DNA of 16,436 bases from CAYNXB01 sp964401045 (GTDB lineage Bacteria; Pseudomonadota; Alphaproteobacteria; Sphingomonadales; Sphingomonadaceae): positions 1-16,436 of the forward strand of contig CAYNXB010000055.1 in the NCBI GenBank assembly GCA_964401045.1, in the 5' to 3' direction. The notes under the pieces were generated by a model. It was not told the origin of the DNA and did no database searches. It saw only the letters and a list, made by a program, of their open reading frames with translations. Positions 7,230 to 14,703 of this stretch are shown piece after piece. Each line of letters opens with the position of its first letter. The stretch's first letter is position 1. The translations under genes and the position numbers were made by a program.

Positions 7230-7804
7230 GCCCCGCGGCGGATATTTCCGAACTCCATGCGGACGGCCGGGCACGCATTTCCTTCCGCGCGGTCAACCGC
7301 AAGGGCGTGCCCGGGCACGACCCCGGTCTGCAGCGGCATCATCTGCTTCCGCGCCAGCTATTGCAGCGCAGATGCTTCGGCAGGCTGTTCGACGCGGTGG
7401 GGCACGAACGGGTCGGGTTCAACGATTTTCGCCGCAATGGCCTGTTGCTTCCCGCGGCGGAAAGTGCAGCGCTGCGGCTGGCGCTGCCGCTGCACCGTGG
7501 GCCGCACCGCAGTTACAACGAACTCGTCATCGAACGCATTGGTCAGATCGAGCATGGCTGGTCCCTGCACCGATTCCGAGCGCCGGAAGTGGCGCTGGGG
7601 CAGGCCAACATGCGGCTGACGCTGCTGCAACGGGCCCTGCGGCGCAGCTTGCTCGGCGATCGCCGTCCGTTCCGGTTGAGCAGCAAATGTCCCCTTGGCA
7701 CCGGCTACGACTTCAGCGAGCTCGACGCTATGGCCGAGAAGCTCTGGTACGGCACTCAGGAAGGTGACAAGCCGGCCTTGGCGCTGAGATCGATCTTCGC
7801 CTGA
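7226..7804 (+). CDS. AHH-motif HNH/EndoVII-superfamily nuclease domain protein
   Basis: A 192-residue protein whose central part has the hallmarks of the AHH family, predicted metal-dependent nucleases of the HNH/EndoVII fold best known as toxin tips of polymorphic toxins. Visible are QRHHLLPRQLL (His 38-39), NGLLLPAAES (about 71-80) and LPLHRGPHRSYNELV (His 90, His 94, Tyr 97, Asn 98), in the expected order and spacing. There is no signal peptide, secretion domain or repeat region, so it is a stand-alone cytoplasmic form. The start is GTG 7226, overlapping the previous gene's stop (GTGA); GGGAG directly abuts the start, so the true start may differ. Its last 49 nt overlap the end of the convergent oxidoreductase gene. 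Function unknown: possible toxin, defence effector or DNA-processing nuclease. Confidence 0.8.
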   Translation: MSPAADISELHADGRARISFRAVNRKGVPGHDPGLQRHHLLPRQLLQRRCFGRLFDAVGHERVGFNDFRRNGLLLPAAESAALRLALPLHRGPHRSYNELVIERIGQIEHGWSLHRFRAPEVALGQANMRLTLLQRALRRSLLGDRRPFRLSSKCPLGTGYDFSELDAMAEKLWYGTQEGDKPALALRSIFA

Positions 7805-8736
7805 TCGTATTCGGCCGCGAGCTGGGCGACGCGGGCGGCTACGGGTTCGATGGCGTGCACCGCGCCAATTCCCTGGCCTGAGCCCCAGATGTCCTTCCAG
7901 GCCTTGGCCTCACCGCCGGTGACCTGAGAGAAATCCATCTTGCTCGGATCGCTTTCCGGCAGGTTGTCCGGGTCGAGGCCGACGGCTTCGATGGAGGAGC
8001 GCAGGTAATTCCCATGCACACCGGTGAAGAGGTTCGAATAGACGATGTCGGCGGCATGGCCGTCCGCAATCGCCTGCTTGTAGCGCTCATCGGCGCGCGC
8101 TTCGGGCGTCGCGATCCAGGGTGAGCCGATATAGGCGAGATCCGCGCCCATCGCCTGCGCGGCGAGGATCGAGCGGCCGTGCGCGATAGCGCCCGAGAGC
8201 GCCAGTGGCCCATCGAACCACGCACGGATCTCCTGCACCAGCGCGAAGGGGGAAAGCGCCCCCGCATGTCCGCCCGCGCCGGCCGCGACCGCGATCAGGC
8301 CATCGGCGCCCTTCTCGATCGCTTTGCGCGCGAAGCGATCCGAGATGACGTCGTGCAGCACGATCCCGCCCCAGGAGTGAACGAGGTCGTTCACCTCCTC
8401 GCGCGCGCCCAATGAGGTGATGACGATCGCCGGCTTCCATTTCGCGAGCATCGCCACGTCATCCTCGAGGCGAGGATTCGAGCGGTGGACGATGAGGTTG
8501 CAGGCGAACGGAGCAGCCGGCTGCTCCGGGTTCGCCGCGTCATGCCGATCGAGCGCTTCGGTGATCTCGTGCAGCCATTCCTCGAGCTGGTCCGCCGGAC
8601 GCGCGTTGAGGGTCGGAAAACTGCCCACGATCCCCGCGGTACATTGCGCGATCACCAACGCGGGGTGGGAGATGATGAACAGCGGCGCTCCGATCACCGG
8701 CAGCCGCAGGCGGTCCAGAAGTGGGGGAAGGGCCAT
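7756..8736 (-). CDS. Nitronate monooxygenase / 2-nitropropane dioxygenase-like flavoprotein
   Basis: FMN-dependent TIM-barrel enzyme of the nitronate monooxygenase family, whose known members oxidise nitronates such as propionate-3-nitronate; many homologues have unknown substrates. With the start at ATG 8736 (MALPPLLDRLRLPVIGAPLF) it has 326 residues. The early PVIGAPLFIISHPALVIA segment, the catalytic-His motif AAGAGGHAG (His about 157), SGAIAHGRSI (about 181-190) and the phosphate-binding GADLAYIGSPWIAT (about 197-210) are all present. An upstream in-frame ATG at 8754 would add six residues; neither has a clear ribosome site, and longer in-frame extensions run into the divergent MOSC gene and are unlikely. 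The 3' end overlaps the AHH gene by 49 nt, tail to tail. Confidence 0.9.
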   Translation of the reverse strand: MALPPLLDRLRLPVIGAPLFIISHPALVIAQCTAGIVGSFPTLNARPADQLEEWLHEITEALDRHDAANPEQPAAPFACNLIVHRSNPRLEDDVAMLAKWKPAIVITSLGAREEVNDLVHSWGGIVLHDVISDRFARKAIEKGADGLIAVAAGAGGHAGALSPFALVQEIRAWFDGPLALSGAIAHGRSILAAQAMGADLAYIGSPWIATPEARADERYKQAIADGHAADIVYSNLFTGVHGNYLRSSIEAVGLDPDNLPESDPSKMDFSQVTGGEAKAWKDIWGSGQGIGAVHAIEPVAARVAQLAAEYDQAKIDLSAKAGLSPS

Positions 8737-8741
8737 CCGGT

Positions 8742-8781
8742 GAAGCGCTAGCATGCGGACAACGCGGCCGGAAGCGCTTGC
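8742..8781. repeat. Direct repeat in the NMO/MOSC divergent promoter region
   Basis: GAAGCGCTAGC (8742-8752) and GAAGCGCTTGC (8771-8781) match at 10 of 11 positions and start 29 bp apart. Each contains a near-perfect or perfect palindrome (AAGCGCTT at 8772-8779). They lie in the 76-nt spacer between two divergent genes, where a shared operator would sit. The core AGCGCT is a common hexamer in GC-rich DNA, so chance is possible. Confidence 0.4.
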
Positions 8782-8812
8782 CTCACGTGCGGCAATCGCG
8801 CCACATGACCCG

Positions 8813-9355
8813 ATGACGGGAACTGTAATCGGCGTAGCGCGGGATGGAGAGCATCGCTTCGGCAAAGTGCCGCAGCCGCGCATTCGACTGATCGCGGAAC
8901 TTGGCGTAGAGGGCGATGCCCATGCCGGCGTGACGGTGCGCCACCGCTCACGTCGCAAGAAGAACCCCCAACTGCCCAACCTGCGGCAAGTGCACCTGCT
9001 TCACGCCGAGCTGTTCGAGGAGCTGGCAGCCAAGGGCTTCGCTGTCCAAGCCGCCGAGATGGGCGAGAACGTCACCACCGCGGGCATTGACTTGCTGGGC
9101 CTGCCGCGCGGTGCGCGACTTCGTCTGGGCGCCGATGCAGTGGTCGAGGTGACCGGGTTGCGCAATCCGTGCTCGCAGATTGACGACAACATCGGCGAGG
9201 GCGCAATGGCGGCGACGCTTGGCCGAACGCCCGATGGCGTCCTGATCCGCAAGGCCGGAGTAATGGCGGTGGTGCTGGCAGGAGGCGAAGTCATGCCGGG
9301 AGACGCGATCGAGGTCGAGCTACCGGATGAGCGCGTACCGCTCGAGCCTGTCTAG
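8813..9355 (+). CDS. MOSC domain-containing protein
   Basis: A 180-residue stand-alone MOSC domain, the fold at the C-terminus of molybdenum cofactor sulfurases and in the YiiM/YuaD group, which handle sulfur or reduce N-hydroxylated bases with Mo cofactor. Visible are the opening GTVIGVARDGEHRFGK, GVEGDAHAG (about 31-39), the QVHLLHAELFEEL stretch, GENVTTAGIDLLGLPRGARL (about 84-103) and the conserved cysteine in VTGLRNPCSQID (Cys about 120). The start chosen is ATG 8813, because MTGTVIGV is where the domain begins; an in-frame ATG at 8753 would read through the divergent gene's promoter. Its TAG stop lies in a CTAG palindrome shared with the stop of the convergent regulator gene. Confidence 0.9.
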   Translation: MTGTVIGVARDGEHRFGKVPQPRIRLIAELGVEGDAHAGVTVRHRSRRKKNPQLPNLRQVHLLHAELFEELAAKGFAVQAAEMGENVTTAGIDLLGLPRGARLRLGADAVVEVTGLRNPCSQIDDNIGEGAMAATLGRTPDGVLIRKAGVMAVVLAGGEVMPGDAIEVELPDERVPLEPV

Positions 9356-10566
9356 CGGGACGGGCGCGGCGCGGCGATCAGCAGCCGCTCGCCAAAATCG
9401 GCGCCCTGCTGGCCGGTCACCTCGAACAGGGCTTCATAAGATGGATCGTCGCCCGCCCGCGCTTGCCGAACCAGTAGCGGCGGTGGATCCTTGCGCGTCA
9501 CCAGCGGCGCGATCGCCCGAAGCGCGGTGTCCCGCTCTCCGGCGATAATCGCGACAAGGCCGCCGCCCGGCTCGCGGAACATCGAAAAATAGCCGTAATC
9601 GGTATAGTAGCCAGGCAACGGCAGCATCTGCGCCTCACTGCTGACGAAGTGCCCGTTGCTCGGCAGATGGACCAGTTCGTCGTAGGTATCGCCGATCATC
9701 ACGTTCGAGTTCATGAAGTTCACATCCTCGAGCAGGCGCATGCCGCTGAGCAGCCCGACATAGACGACATTGAAGTCGCTCAGTATCTTGCTGTCCAGCT
9801 GAGAGGCGGGAATGACGCGAACCGGCTTGTCGTCGTGCGCCAGGACAGGCATCAGCGCCCCCAAGGCATCCGCCGAGGACAGTGGCAGGTATGTAAGCCC
9901 GACGTCCTGCGCGACCGCGTAACGCGTCGGCTCCTCGGCTTGCGCGCGCGCCAGGTCGGCCGGCGAATCGATTCGGAAATCGCGGATCAGGCGGCCGTTT
10001 TCCGGCGCCAACGGGTCGATCTCGCCGAACATGTAGTAGTCTCCGACCACCACCATGATCGGCCGGTCTGAGGCGATGAACGGCCGCCAGATGGCATTGA
10101 CGGGCGCTCGATCGCCATCGCCGGTCAGCCAGCGACCGGCCGCGAAGGCGAGCAGCGTAACTGCCGCCAGTCCGGCGACCAGCAGCCAGGTCTGAACCAT
10201 CATGCGCCGTCGAAGGGGTGGAGCGCTCTCCGCGGGCGATGCGGCCAACCGCAGCGCATAAGTACCGGACGGGATTATCAGTCGCCCGTGGGCGTGCTCG
10301 TCTTCGCCGGCGTCATAGAACTGGTCCAGGCGTTTGCGCAGCCGATGGACGTAGACCCGCACCGTCGCATCGTCACCGTCACTATCGAGCTGGCCGAACA
10401 CTTCCTGGGCGATTTCGGCCTGGCTTGCCGGCTGCGCCGCGAGCCCGCGCGCCGCGAGGAACTCGAACAGCTCCCGTAAGCGGCCATTTTCCCCGAAAAC
10501 GCCGCTGTCCCGCACCCGGGAGACTTCGCTCACGAACGCTGGACTGGCTTCCTTGAGGCGGGGCAT
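9352..10566 (-). CDS. Membrane-tethered winged-helix transcriptional regulator (ToxR/CadC-like layout)
   Basis: A 404-residue protein with an N-terminal OmpR/PhoB-type winged-helix domain (about residues 15-108: AEIAQEVFG, then the recognition-helix stretch DDATVRVYVHRLRKRLDQFY, then the wing SGTYALRL), one membrane segment (about 125-146, after RRRMMVQ) and about 250 C-terminal residues that should be periplasmic. The C-terminal part I do not recognise; it has DYYMFGEIDP, VYVGLLSGMRLLEDVNFM, and DYGYFSMFREPGGGLVAIIAGERD. Membrane tethering without a kinase or receiver suggests direct signal-to-DNA control as in CadC or ToxR. It is transcribed away from a TonB receptor gene, its likely target. 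Start ATG 10566 is preferred over TTG 10578; ribosome site weak. The stop overlaps the MOSC stop by 4 nt. Confidence 0.8.
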   Translation of the reverse strand: MPRLKEASPAFVSEVSRVRDSGVFGENGRLRELFEFLAARGLAAQPASQAEIAQEVFGQLDSDGDDATVRVYVHRLRKRLDQFYDAGEDEHAHGRLIIPSGTYALRLAASPAESAPPLRRRMMVQTWLLVAGLAAVTLLAFAAGRWLTGDGDRAPVNAIWRPFIASDRPIMVVVGDYYMFGEIDPLAPENGRLIRDFRIDSPADLARAQAEEPTRYAVAQDVGLTYLPLSSADALGALMPVLAHDDKPVRVIPASQLDSKILSDFNVVYVGLLSGMRLLEDVNFMNSNVMIGDTYDELVHLPSNGHFVSSEAQMLPLPGYYTDYGYFSMFREPGGGLVAIIAGERDTALRAIAPLVTRKDPPPLLVRQARAGDDPSYEALFEVTGQQGADFGERLLIAAPRPSR

Positions 10567-10604
10567 GTCAGCGTTCAAGAGCGACTTTCGAACGGCGCGG
10601 GTGA

Positions 10605-10639
10605 TGATGTAACGTGATGTAACGAAAGATTACCGTAAT
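10605..10639. promoter_or_regulatory. Tandem 10-bp direct repeats plus dyad: candidate operator
   Basis: TGATGTAACG occurs twice back to back without a gap (10605-10614 and 10615-10624). A perfect dyad ATTAC-C-GTAAT follows at 10629-10639. The GTAAC, GTAAC and ATTAC motifs start at 10609, 10619 and 10629, an exact 10-bp phase on one DNA face. The block lies 38 nt before the regulator's start and 61 nt before the receptor's start. PhoB/OmpR-type winged-helix proteins bind direct repeats of about one helical turn, so this is the natural site for the adjacent regulator. That link is inferred. Confidence 0.6.
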
Positions 10640-10700
10640 TCCCTTGCCCTGGCGACTCTCGATGGGAAAGGCCCGTTCAGAAATCGGACAAAATCAAAAA

Positions 10701-12836
10701 ATGACGATCGCAGCCTTGTCAAAACCCGCTGAACCGGGCCCCGTAACACGCCGCTACATCGGGCCCTGTCTGCTTGCTGGAGCGGCCGCCTGCGCATTGC
10801 TGGCGGCAAGCCCCGCAGCCGGGCAGGATGACGCGCAGCAGGCGGGGCAGGCCGACGAGCACGTTGCTGATGCAAGCCGCCCGGCGGTCGATGCGCACGG
10901 CGACATCATCGTCTATGGCCGCAGCGAGAAGCGCATCGGGATCGCCGGTGCCGCCAGCGAAGGCGGCGTGGCTGGCGCTGACATCGAAATTCGTCCCCTG
11001 CTCCGCCCGGGCGAACTGCTCGAAGCGACACCCGGCCTAATTGCGACGCAGCATTCGGGCGGCGGCAAGGCCAACCAGTACTTCCTGCGCGGCTTCAACC
11101 TCGATCATGGGACCGACTTTGGCCTCTACATCGACGACATGCCGATGAACTTCCGCACCCATGGCCATGGGCAGGGTTATCTCGACGTCAACGGCCTGAT
11201 TCCGGAGAGCGTGGAGCGGGTCGATTATCGCAAAGGCTCGTATCGCGCATCCACCGGCGATTTCAGCTTCGTCGGCTCCTCGTTCATCAGCACCCGCGAC
11301 AAGATGGAGCCGTTCGCGCTCGCCGAGATCGGCAGCTACGGTTACCGCCGGTTGGTTGCGGGCGGCTCGGCGGAGGTTGGGGCGGGGGATCTGCTGGTCA
11401 TCGGCCAGGCCAAGTTCAACGACGGTCCATGGGAACTCCCTGAGAACTACAAGGGCTACTCCGGCTTGGTGAAGTATTCCGCGCCGCTTGGCGCTGGCAC
11501 GATCTCCGCCTCTTTCAATGCCTTCAAGGCGACCTGGAACCCCACCGAACAGACTCCCGAGCGCGTCATCGGAACGCCGCTGTGCGCCGATCGCTACTGC
11601 TCACTGGACCCGTTTCTCCGTGGTCGCACCGAGCGGGAGACGTTCTCTGTCAACTACGCCGACGACGACTGGAAGATCACCGGATGGGCTCAGCACTACG
11701 ACTGGAGCCTGCTGTCCAACTTCACCTTCTTCCTCGACGATCCGGTCAACGGCGATCAGTTGCGCCAATACGAAAAGCTGTGGGGCTGGGGCGGGCGCAT
11801 CGAGCGCAATTTCACGTTCAACGATCGCCTCTCGCTGCAAGTCGGCACCGAGCTGCGCGAGGATTCGATCGACCCGGTCGGACTGGATCACACGATCGAA
11901 GGCCGGTTCGACTACGTGAAGACGGCGTTCGACGTGAAGGAGAGCAGCGCCGGCGTTTACGCCGAAGCCACCTGGCGCCCGATTGACCGGTTAATGGTGA
12001 TCGGTGGCCTGCGCGGGGACTTTTACCGCTTCCGCACCGAGGATCTCGGCGGCGAGACGGGATGGAGCGGTCTGGTCAAGGATCACGCCCTGGGACCCAA
12101 GATAGGCGTCAACTACGAGGTCGCTGACGGGATCGCGCTCTACGCCAACTACGGTGAGGGCTTCCATTCGAACGATGCGCGCGGCGTCACCAATCCGGAC
12201 GATCCGGCGCCGGGGCTTGTCGAAGGCAAGATGAAGGAACTCGGCGTGCGGTTCGAGCGCGGCGGGCTCATCCTCACCGGCGTGTACTGGTGGAGTTCGA
12301 TCGAGAGCGAGCTGATCTATGTCGGCGATTCGGGCGCGGTCGAGCCGAGCGATCCCGGCAAGCGCCACGGCTATGAGTTTACCGGCTTCTGGAAGCCGAA
12401 CGACTGGCTCGCGGTCGATGCAGTGTGGACCGGCACCAAGGCGCACTACGTCGGCTTGCCAGAAGGCGAAAACTTCATCCCCGGCTCGCTCGAGAGCACC
12501 GGGGAGCTCGGCGTCTCCGCGCTATTCCACGACTGGAACACAGCGGTGCGCTTCCGCTACCTCGGCCCGCATCCGCTGATCGAGGACAACTCGCAACGCG
12601 GCAGGGATACGCTGACCGTGAACCTGCGCGCCGCGTGGACACCGCATAGCCTGTTCGGGATCAAAGGCCTCGAGGTCTATGCCGACCTGCTCAACGTGCT
12701 CGACACGAAAGGCGACGATATCGACTACTATTACGAAACCCGATTCCCCGGCGAGCCGGCGAATGGGGTCGCGGACATCAACAGCCGCATCGTCGAGCCG
12801 CGGCAGCTGCGGGTGGGGGTGAGGAAGACGTTCTAA
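10701..12836 (+). CDS. TonB-dependent outer-membrane receptor
   Basis: Outer-membrane beta-barrel importer driven by TonB-ExbBD; substrate unknown. With the start at ATG 10701 (MTIAALSKPAEP) it has 711 residues. The signal peptide is seen as RRYIGPCLLAGAAACALLAASPAA, cleaved near residue 40. A TonB-box-like DIIVYG follows at 68-73. The plug domain reads LLEATPGLIATQHSGGGKANQYFLRGFNLDHGTDFGLYIDDMPMN in pieces around 107-150, then HGHGQGYLDVNGLIPESVERVDYRKGSY. The barrel fills the rest and ends in the usual aromatic residue (RVGVRKTF). The His-rich RTHGHGQGY stretch is typical of this receptor subgroup. An in-frame TTG at 10644 would put 19 residues before the signal peptide and is unlikely. 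It diverges from a tethered regulator with an operator-like repeat between, so its expression is probably signal-controlled. Confidence 0.92.
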   Translation: MTIAALSKPAEPGPVTRRYIGPCLLAGAAACALLAASPAAGQDDAQQAGQADEHVADASRPAVDAHGDIIVYGRSEKRIGIAGAASEGGVAGADIEIRPLLRPGELLEATPGLIATQHSGGGKANQYFLRGFNLDHGTDFGLYIDDMPMNFRTHGHGQGYLDVNGLIPESVERVDYRKGSYRASTGDFSFVGSSFISTRDKMEPFALAEIGSYGYRRLVAGGSAEVGAGDLLVIGQAKFNDGPWELPENYKGYSGLVKYSAPLGAGTISASFNAFKATWNPTEQTPERVIGTPLCADRYCSLDPFLRGRTERETFSVNYADDDWKITGWAQHYDWSLLSNFTFFLDDPVNGDQLRQYEKLWGWGGRIERNFTFNDRLSLQVGTELREDSIDPVGLDHTIEGRFDYVKTAFDVKESSAGVYAEATWRPIDRLMVIGGLRGDFYRFRTEDLGGETGWSGLVKDHALGPKIGVNYEVADGIALYANYGEGFHSNDARGVTNPDDPAPGLVEGKMKELGVRFERGGLILTGVYWWSSIESELIYVGDSGAVEPSDPGKRHGYEFTGFWKPNDWLAVDAVWTGTKAHYVGLPEGENFIPGSLESTGELGVSALFHDWNTAVRFRYLGPHPLIEDNSQRGRDTLTVNLRAAWTPHSLFGIKGLEVYADLLNVLDTKGDDIDYYYETRFPGEPANGVADINSRIVEPRQLRVGVRKTF

Positions 12837-12848
12837 CCGCGCCTCATC

Positions 12849-12886
12849 ACCCCCGCGAACGCGGGATTCCCGATTTTCGCGGGGGT
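12849..12886. terminator. Palindromic element between convergent receptor and leuA genes
   Basis: An 11-bp perfect inverted repeat (ACCCCCGCGAA at 12849-12859, its complement at 12876-12886) with a 16-nt loop. The left arm can also form an alternative hairpin CCCGC-GAAC-GCGGG (12852-12865), and a small CGGG-ATT-CCCG lies in the loop. It lies between two genes that end towards each other, so a two-way terminator is likely although no T-run follows. The wording (CCCCGCGAA-GCGGG) is like the short palindromes scattered through sphingomonad intergenic regions. Confidence 0.5.
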
Positions 12887-12896
12887 TACACTGGGG

Positions 12897-14567
12897 TTAA
12901 CGCGCCGCCCCGTTGGCCGCGCTGAGGATGGCCCGCACGCTCGCGCTGGCGACGTCCTCGTCGATGCCGACGCCCCACACGGTACGGCCATCCGGCGTTG
13001 TGCATTCGAGGTAGGTGGCGGCCTTGGCGTCCGCGCCCGTGCCCAGGGCGTGCTCTGAATAGTCCAGCACGTCGAGCTCGAGCCCGAACGTCTCGCGCAG
13101 CGTCGTCAGTACCGAGGAGATCAGCCCCTTGCCGCGGCCGGAGACGCGCTGCTCCTTGCCCTCGACCTCGATCGTGCCGACGAACAACCGGGTCCCGTCG
13201 CTGGCGCGGTTTTCCTCGAAATCGACAAGGCGGAAGCGGCGCTTCTCGACCTTGACGAAATAGGCTTCGCGGAAGGTGTTCCAGATATCCTCGGCATTCA
13301 ATTCACGGCCGATCTCGTCGGCGAGCCGCTGCACGTGGCGCGAGAAATCCGCCTGCAGCTTCTTGGGCAGCTTGAGACCGTGGGTCTGCTCGAGCACCCA
13401 CGCGAACCCGCCCTTGCCGGACTGCGAATTGACGCGGATTACCGCCTCGTAGCTGCGGCCCAGATCAGCGGGATCGATCGGCAGATAGGGCACGCGCCAC
13501 TGCTGGTCATTGCGCTCATCCTGAGCGGCGAAGCCCTTCTTGATCGCGTCCTGATGACTTCCCGAGAAGGCGGTGAACACCAGTTCGCCGCCGTAGGGAT
13601 GGCGCTCGTGCACCGGGATCTGGTTGCAGTATTCGACCGTCTCGATCACCCGGTCGATGTCCGAGAAATCGAGCTTCGGATCGATCCCCTGCGTGTACAT
13701 GTTGAGCGCCAGCGTCACTAGGCAGCAGTTGCCGGTGCGCTCGCCGTTGCCGAACAAGCAGCCCTCGATACGGTCGGCCCCAGCCATCAATCCGAGCTCG
13801 GCGGCAGCGACGCCCGTGCCCCGGTCGTTATGGGTGTGGAGGCTGATCACCACGCTATCGCGATTGGGGATGTTGCGCCCGAAATATTCGATCTGATCGG
13901 CATAGACGTTGGGCGTCGCCGCCTCGACCGTTGCCGGCAGATTGAGGATCAGCGGCTTCTCCGGAGTCGGTTGCAGCACGTCCATCACCGCGGCGCAGAC
14001 CTCAAGGCTGAAATCGAGCTCCGCGGTGCTGAACGTCTCCGGCGAATACTGAAAGTTCCAGTCGGTGCCCGGGCGCTTGCCCGCCTCGTCGCGCATCACC
14101 TTCGCACCCGCGACGGCGATCTCGCGCACCTCGTTGCGGTCCATGCGGAACACGATCTCGCGCCATGCGGGCGAGACGGCGTTGTAGAGATGGACGATCG
14201 CCCGGTGCACACCTTCGAGGCTTTCGAAGCTGCGGCGGATCAGGTCTTCGCGCGACTGGGTCAGCACCTGGACGGTGACGTCATCCGGAATGCGGCCCGA
14301 TTGCACGAGGCTGGAGATGAAGTCGAACTCGGTCTGCCCGGCGCTGGGGAAGCCGACCTCGATCTCCTTGAGGCCGATTTCGACCAGCATGTCGAAGAAG
14401 CGGTTCTTCTTCGCACCGTCCATCGGGTCGACGATCGCCTGGTTGCCGTCGCGCAGATCGGTGGAAAGCCAGCGCGGCGGGGCCGAAATGACGCGCGACG
14501 GCCATTGCCGATCGGGCAAGGAGACCGGGGGAAAGGATGTGTATTTGACGCTCGGATCGGTCAGCAT
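12897..14567 (-). CDS. leuA: 2-isopropylmalate synthase LeuA (type 2)
   Basis: First committed step of leucine synthesis: acetyl-CoA plus 2-oxoisovalerate gives 2-isopropylmalate, in the cytoplasm. The 556 residues match the long, mycobacterial/yeast-type LeuA. The HMGL-like TIM barrel shows STDLRDGNQAIVDPM (35-49, catalytic Arg and metal Asp), VGFPSAGQTEFDF (71-83), the metal-binding SLHTHNDRGTGVA (His 244 and 246) and LFGNGERTGNC (271-281). The C-terminal part from about residue 430 (VEKRRFRLVDF, SGRGKGLISSVL, TTPDGRTVWGVGIDEDVASASVRAI) is the allosteric regulatory domain that binds leucine, so feedback inhibition is expected. Start ATG 14567, weak ribosome site. A leucine-rich leader ORF and competing hairpins lie in the 247 nt upstream, pointing to attenuation. 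ilvC of the same pathway is 1.4 kb upstream. Confidence 0.96.
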   Translation of the reverse strand: MLTDPSVKYTSFPPVSLPDRQWPSRVISAPPRWLSTDLRDGNQAIVDPMDGAKKNRFFDMLVEIGLKEIEVGFPSAGQTEFDFISSLVQSGRIPDDVTVQVLTQSREDLIRRSFESLEGVHRAIVHLYNAVSPAWREIVFRMDRNEVREIAVAGAKVMRDEAGKRPGTDWNFQYSPETFSTAELDFSLEVCAAVMDVLQPTPEKPLILNLPATVEAATPNVYADQIEYFGRNIPNRDSVVISLHTHNDRGTGVAAAELGLMAGADRIEGCLFGNGERTGNCCLVTLALNMYTQGIDPKLDFSDIDRVIETVEYCNQIPVHERHPYGGELVFTAFSGSHQDAIKKGFAAQDERNDQQWRVPYLPIDPADLGRSYEAVIRVNSQSGKGGFAWVLEQTHGLKLPKKLQADFSRHVQRLADEIGRELNAEDIWNTFREAYFVKVEKRRFRLVDFEENRASDGTRLFVGTIEVEGKEQRVSGRGKGLISSVLTTLRETFGLELDVLDYSEHALGTGADAKAATYLECTTPDGRTVWGVGIDEDVASASVRAILSAANGAAR

Positions 14568-14639
14568 GACGAATTCGCTCTAGTGCTTCGCGCCAGCGCA
14601 AGAAAGCGCGAGCGGACATTTCGTTGTCGGGTGGAAGAA

Positions 14640-14703
14640 GCCCTTAGGCGGGGTGCCCGGCGCACGGGGCGCGCAGGCGAGCGTACGCGCCTAAGGGCGC
14701 GTA
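14640..14703 (-). promoter_or_regulatory. Candidate leuA attenuator: two mutually exclusive hairpins
   Basis: Hairpin A (14684-14703) is a perfect 8-bp stem TACGCGCC/GGCGCGTA with a four-base loop spanning the leader ORF's stop codon. Hairpin B joins GCCCTTAGGCG (14688-14698) with CGCCTAAGGGC (14640-14650), 11 bp perfect, around a 37-nt GC-rich loop, and is followed on the transcript by the pyrimidine run CTTCTTCC. Both need the segment 14688-14698, so only one can form. A ribosome stalled on the first Leu codons would leave A free and so block B. Which one terminates is inferred. Confidence 0.6.

Noticed and set aside
14281..14619. Open frame MSARAFLRWREALERIRHADRS starting in the leuA leader
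   Set aside because: It runs out of frame into leuA and has no recognisable domain; I treat it as chance, although its ATG sits in the leader.
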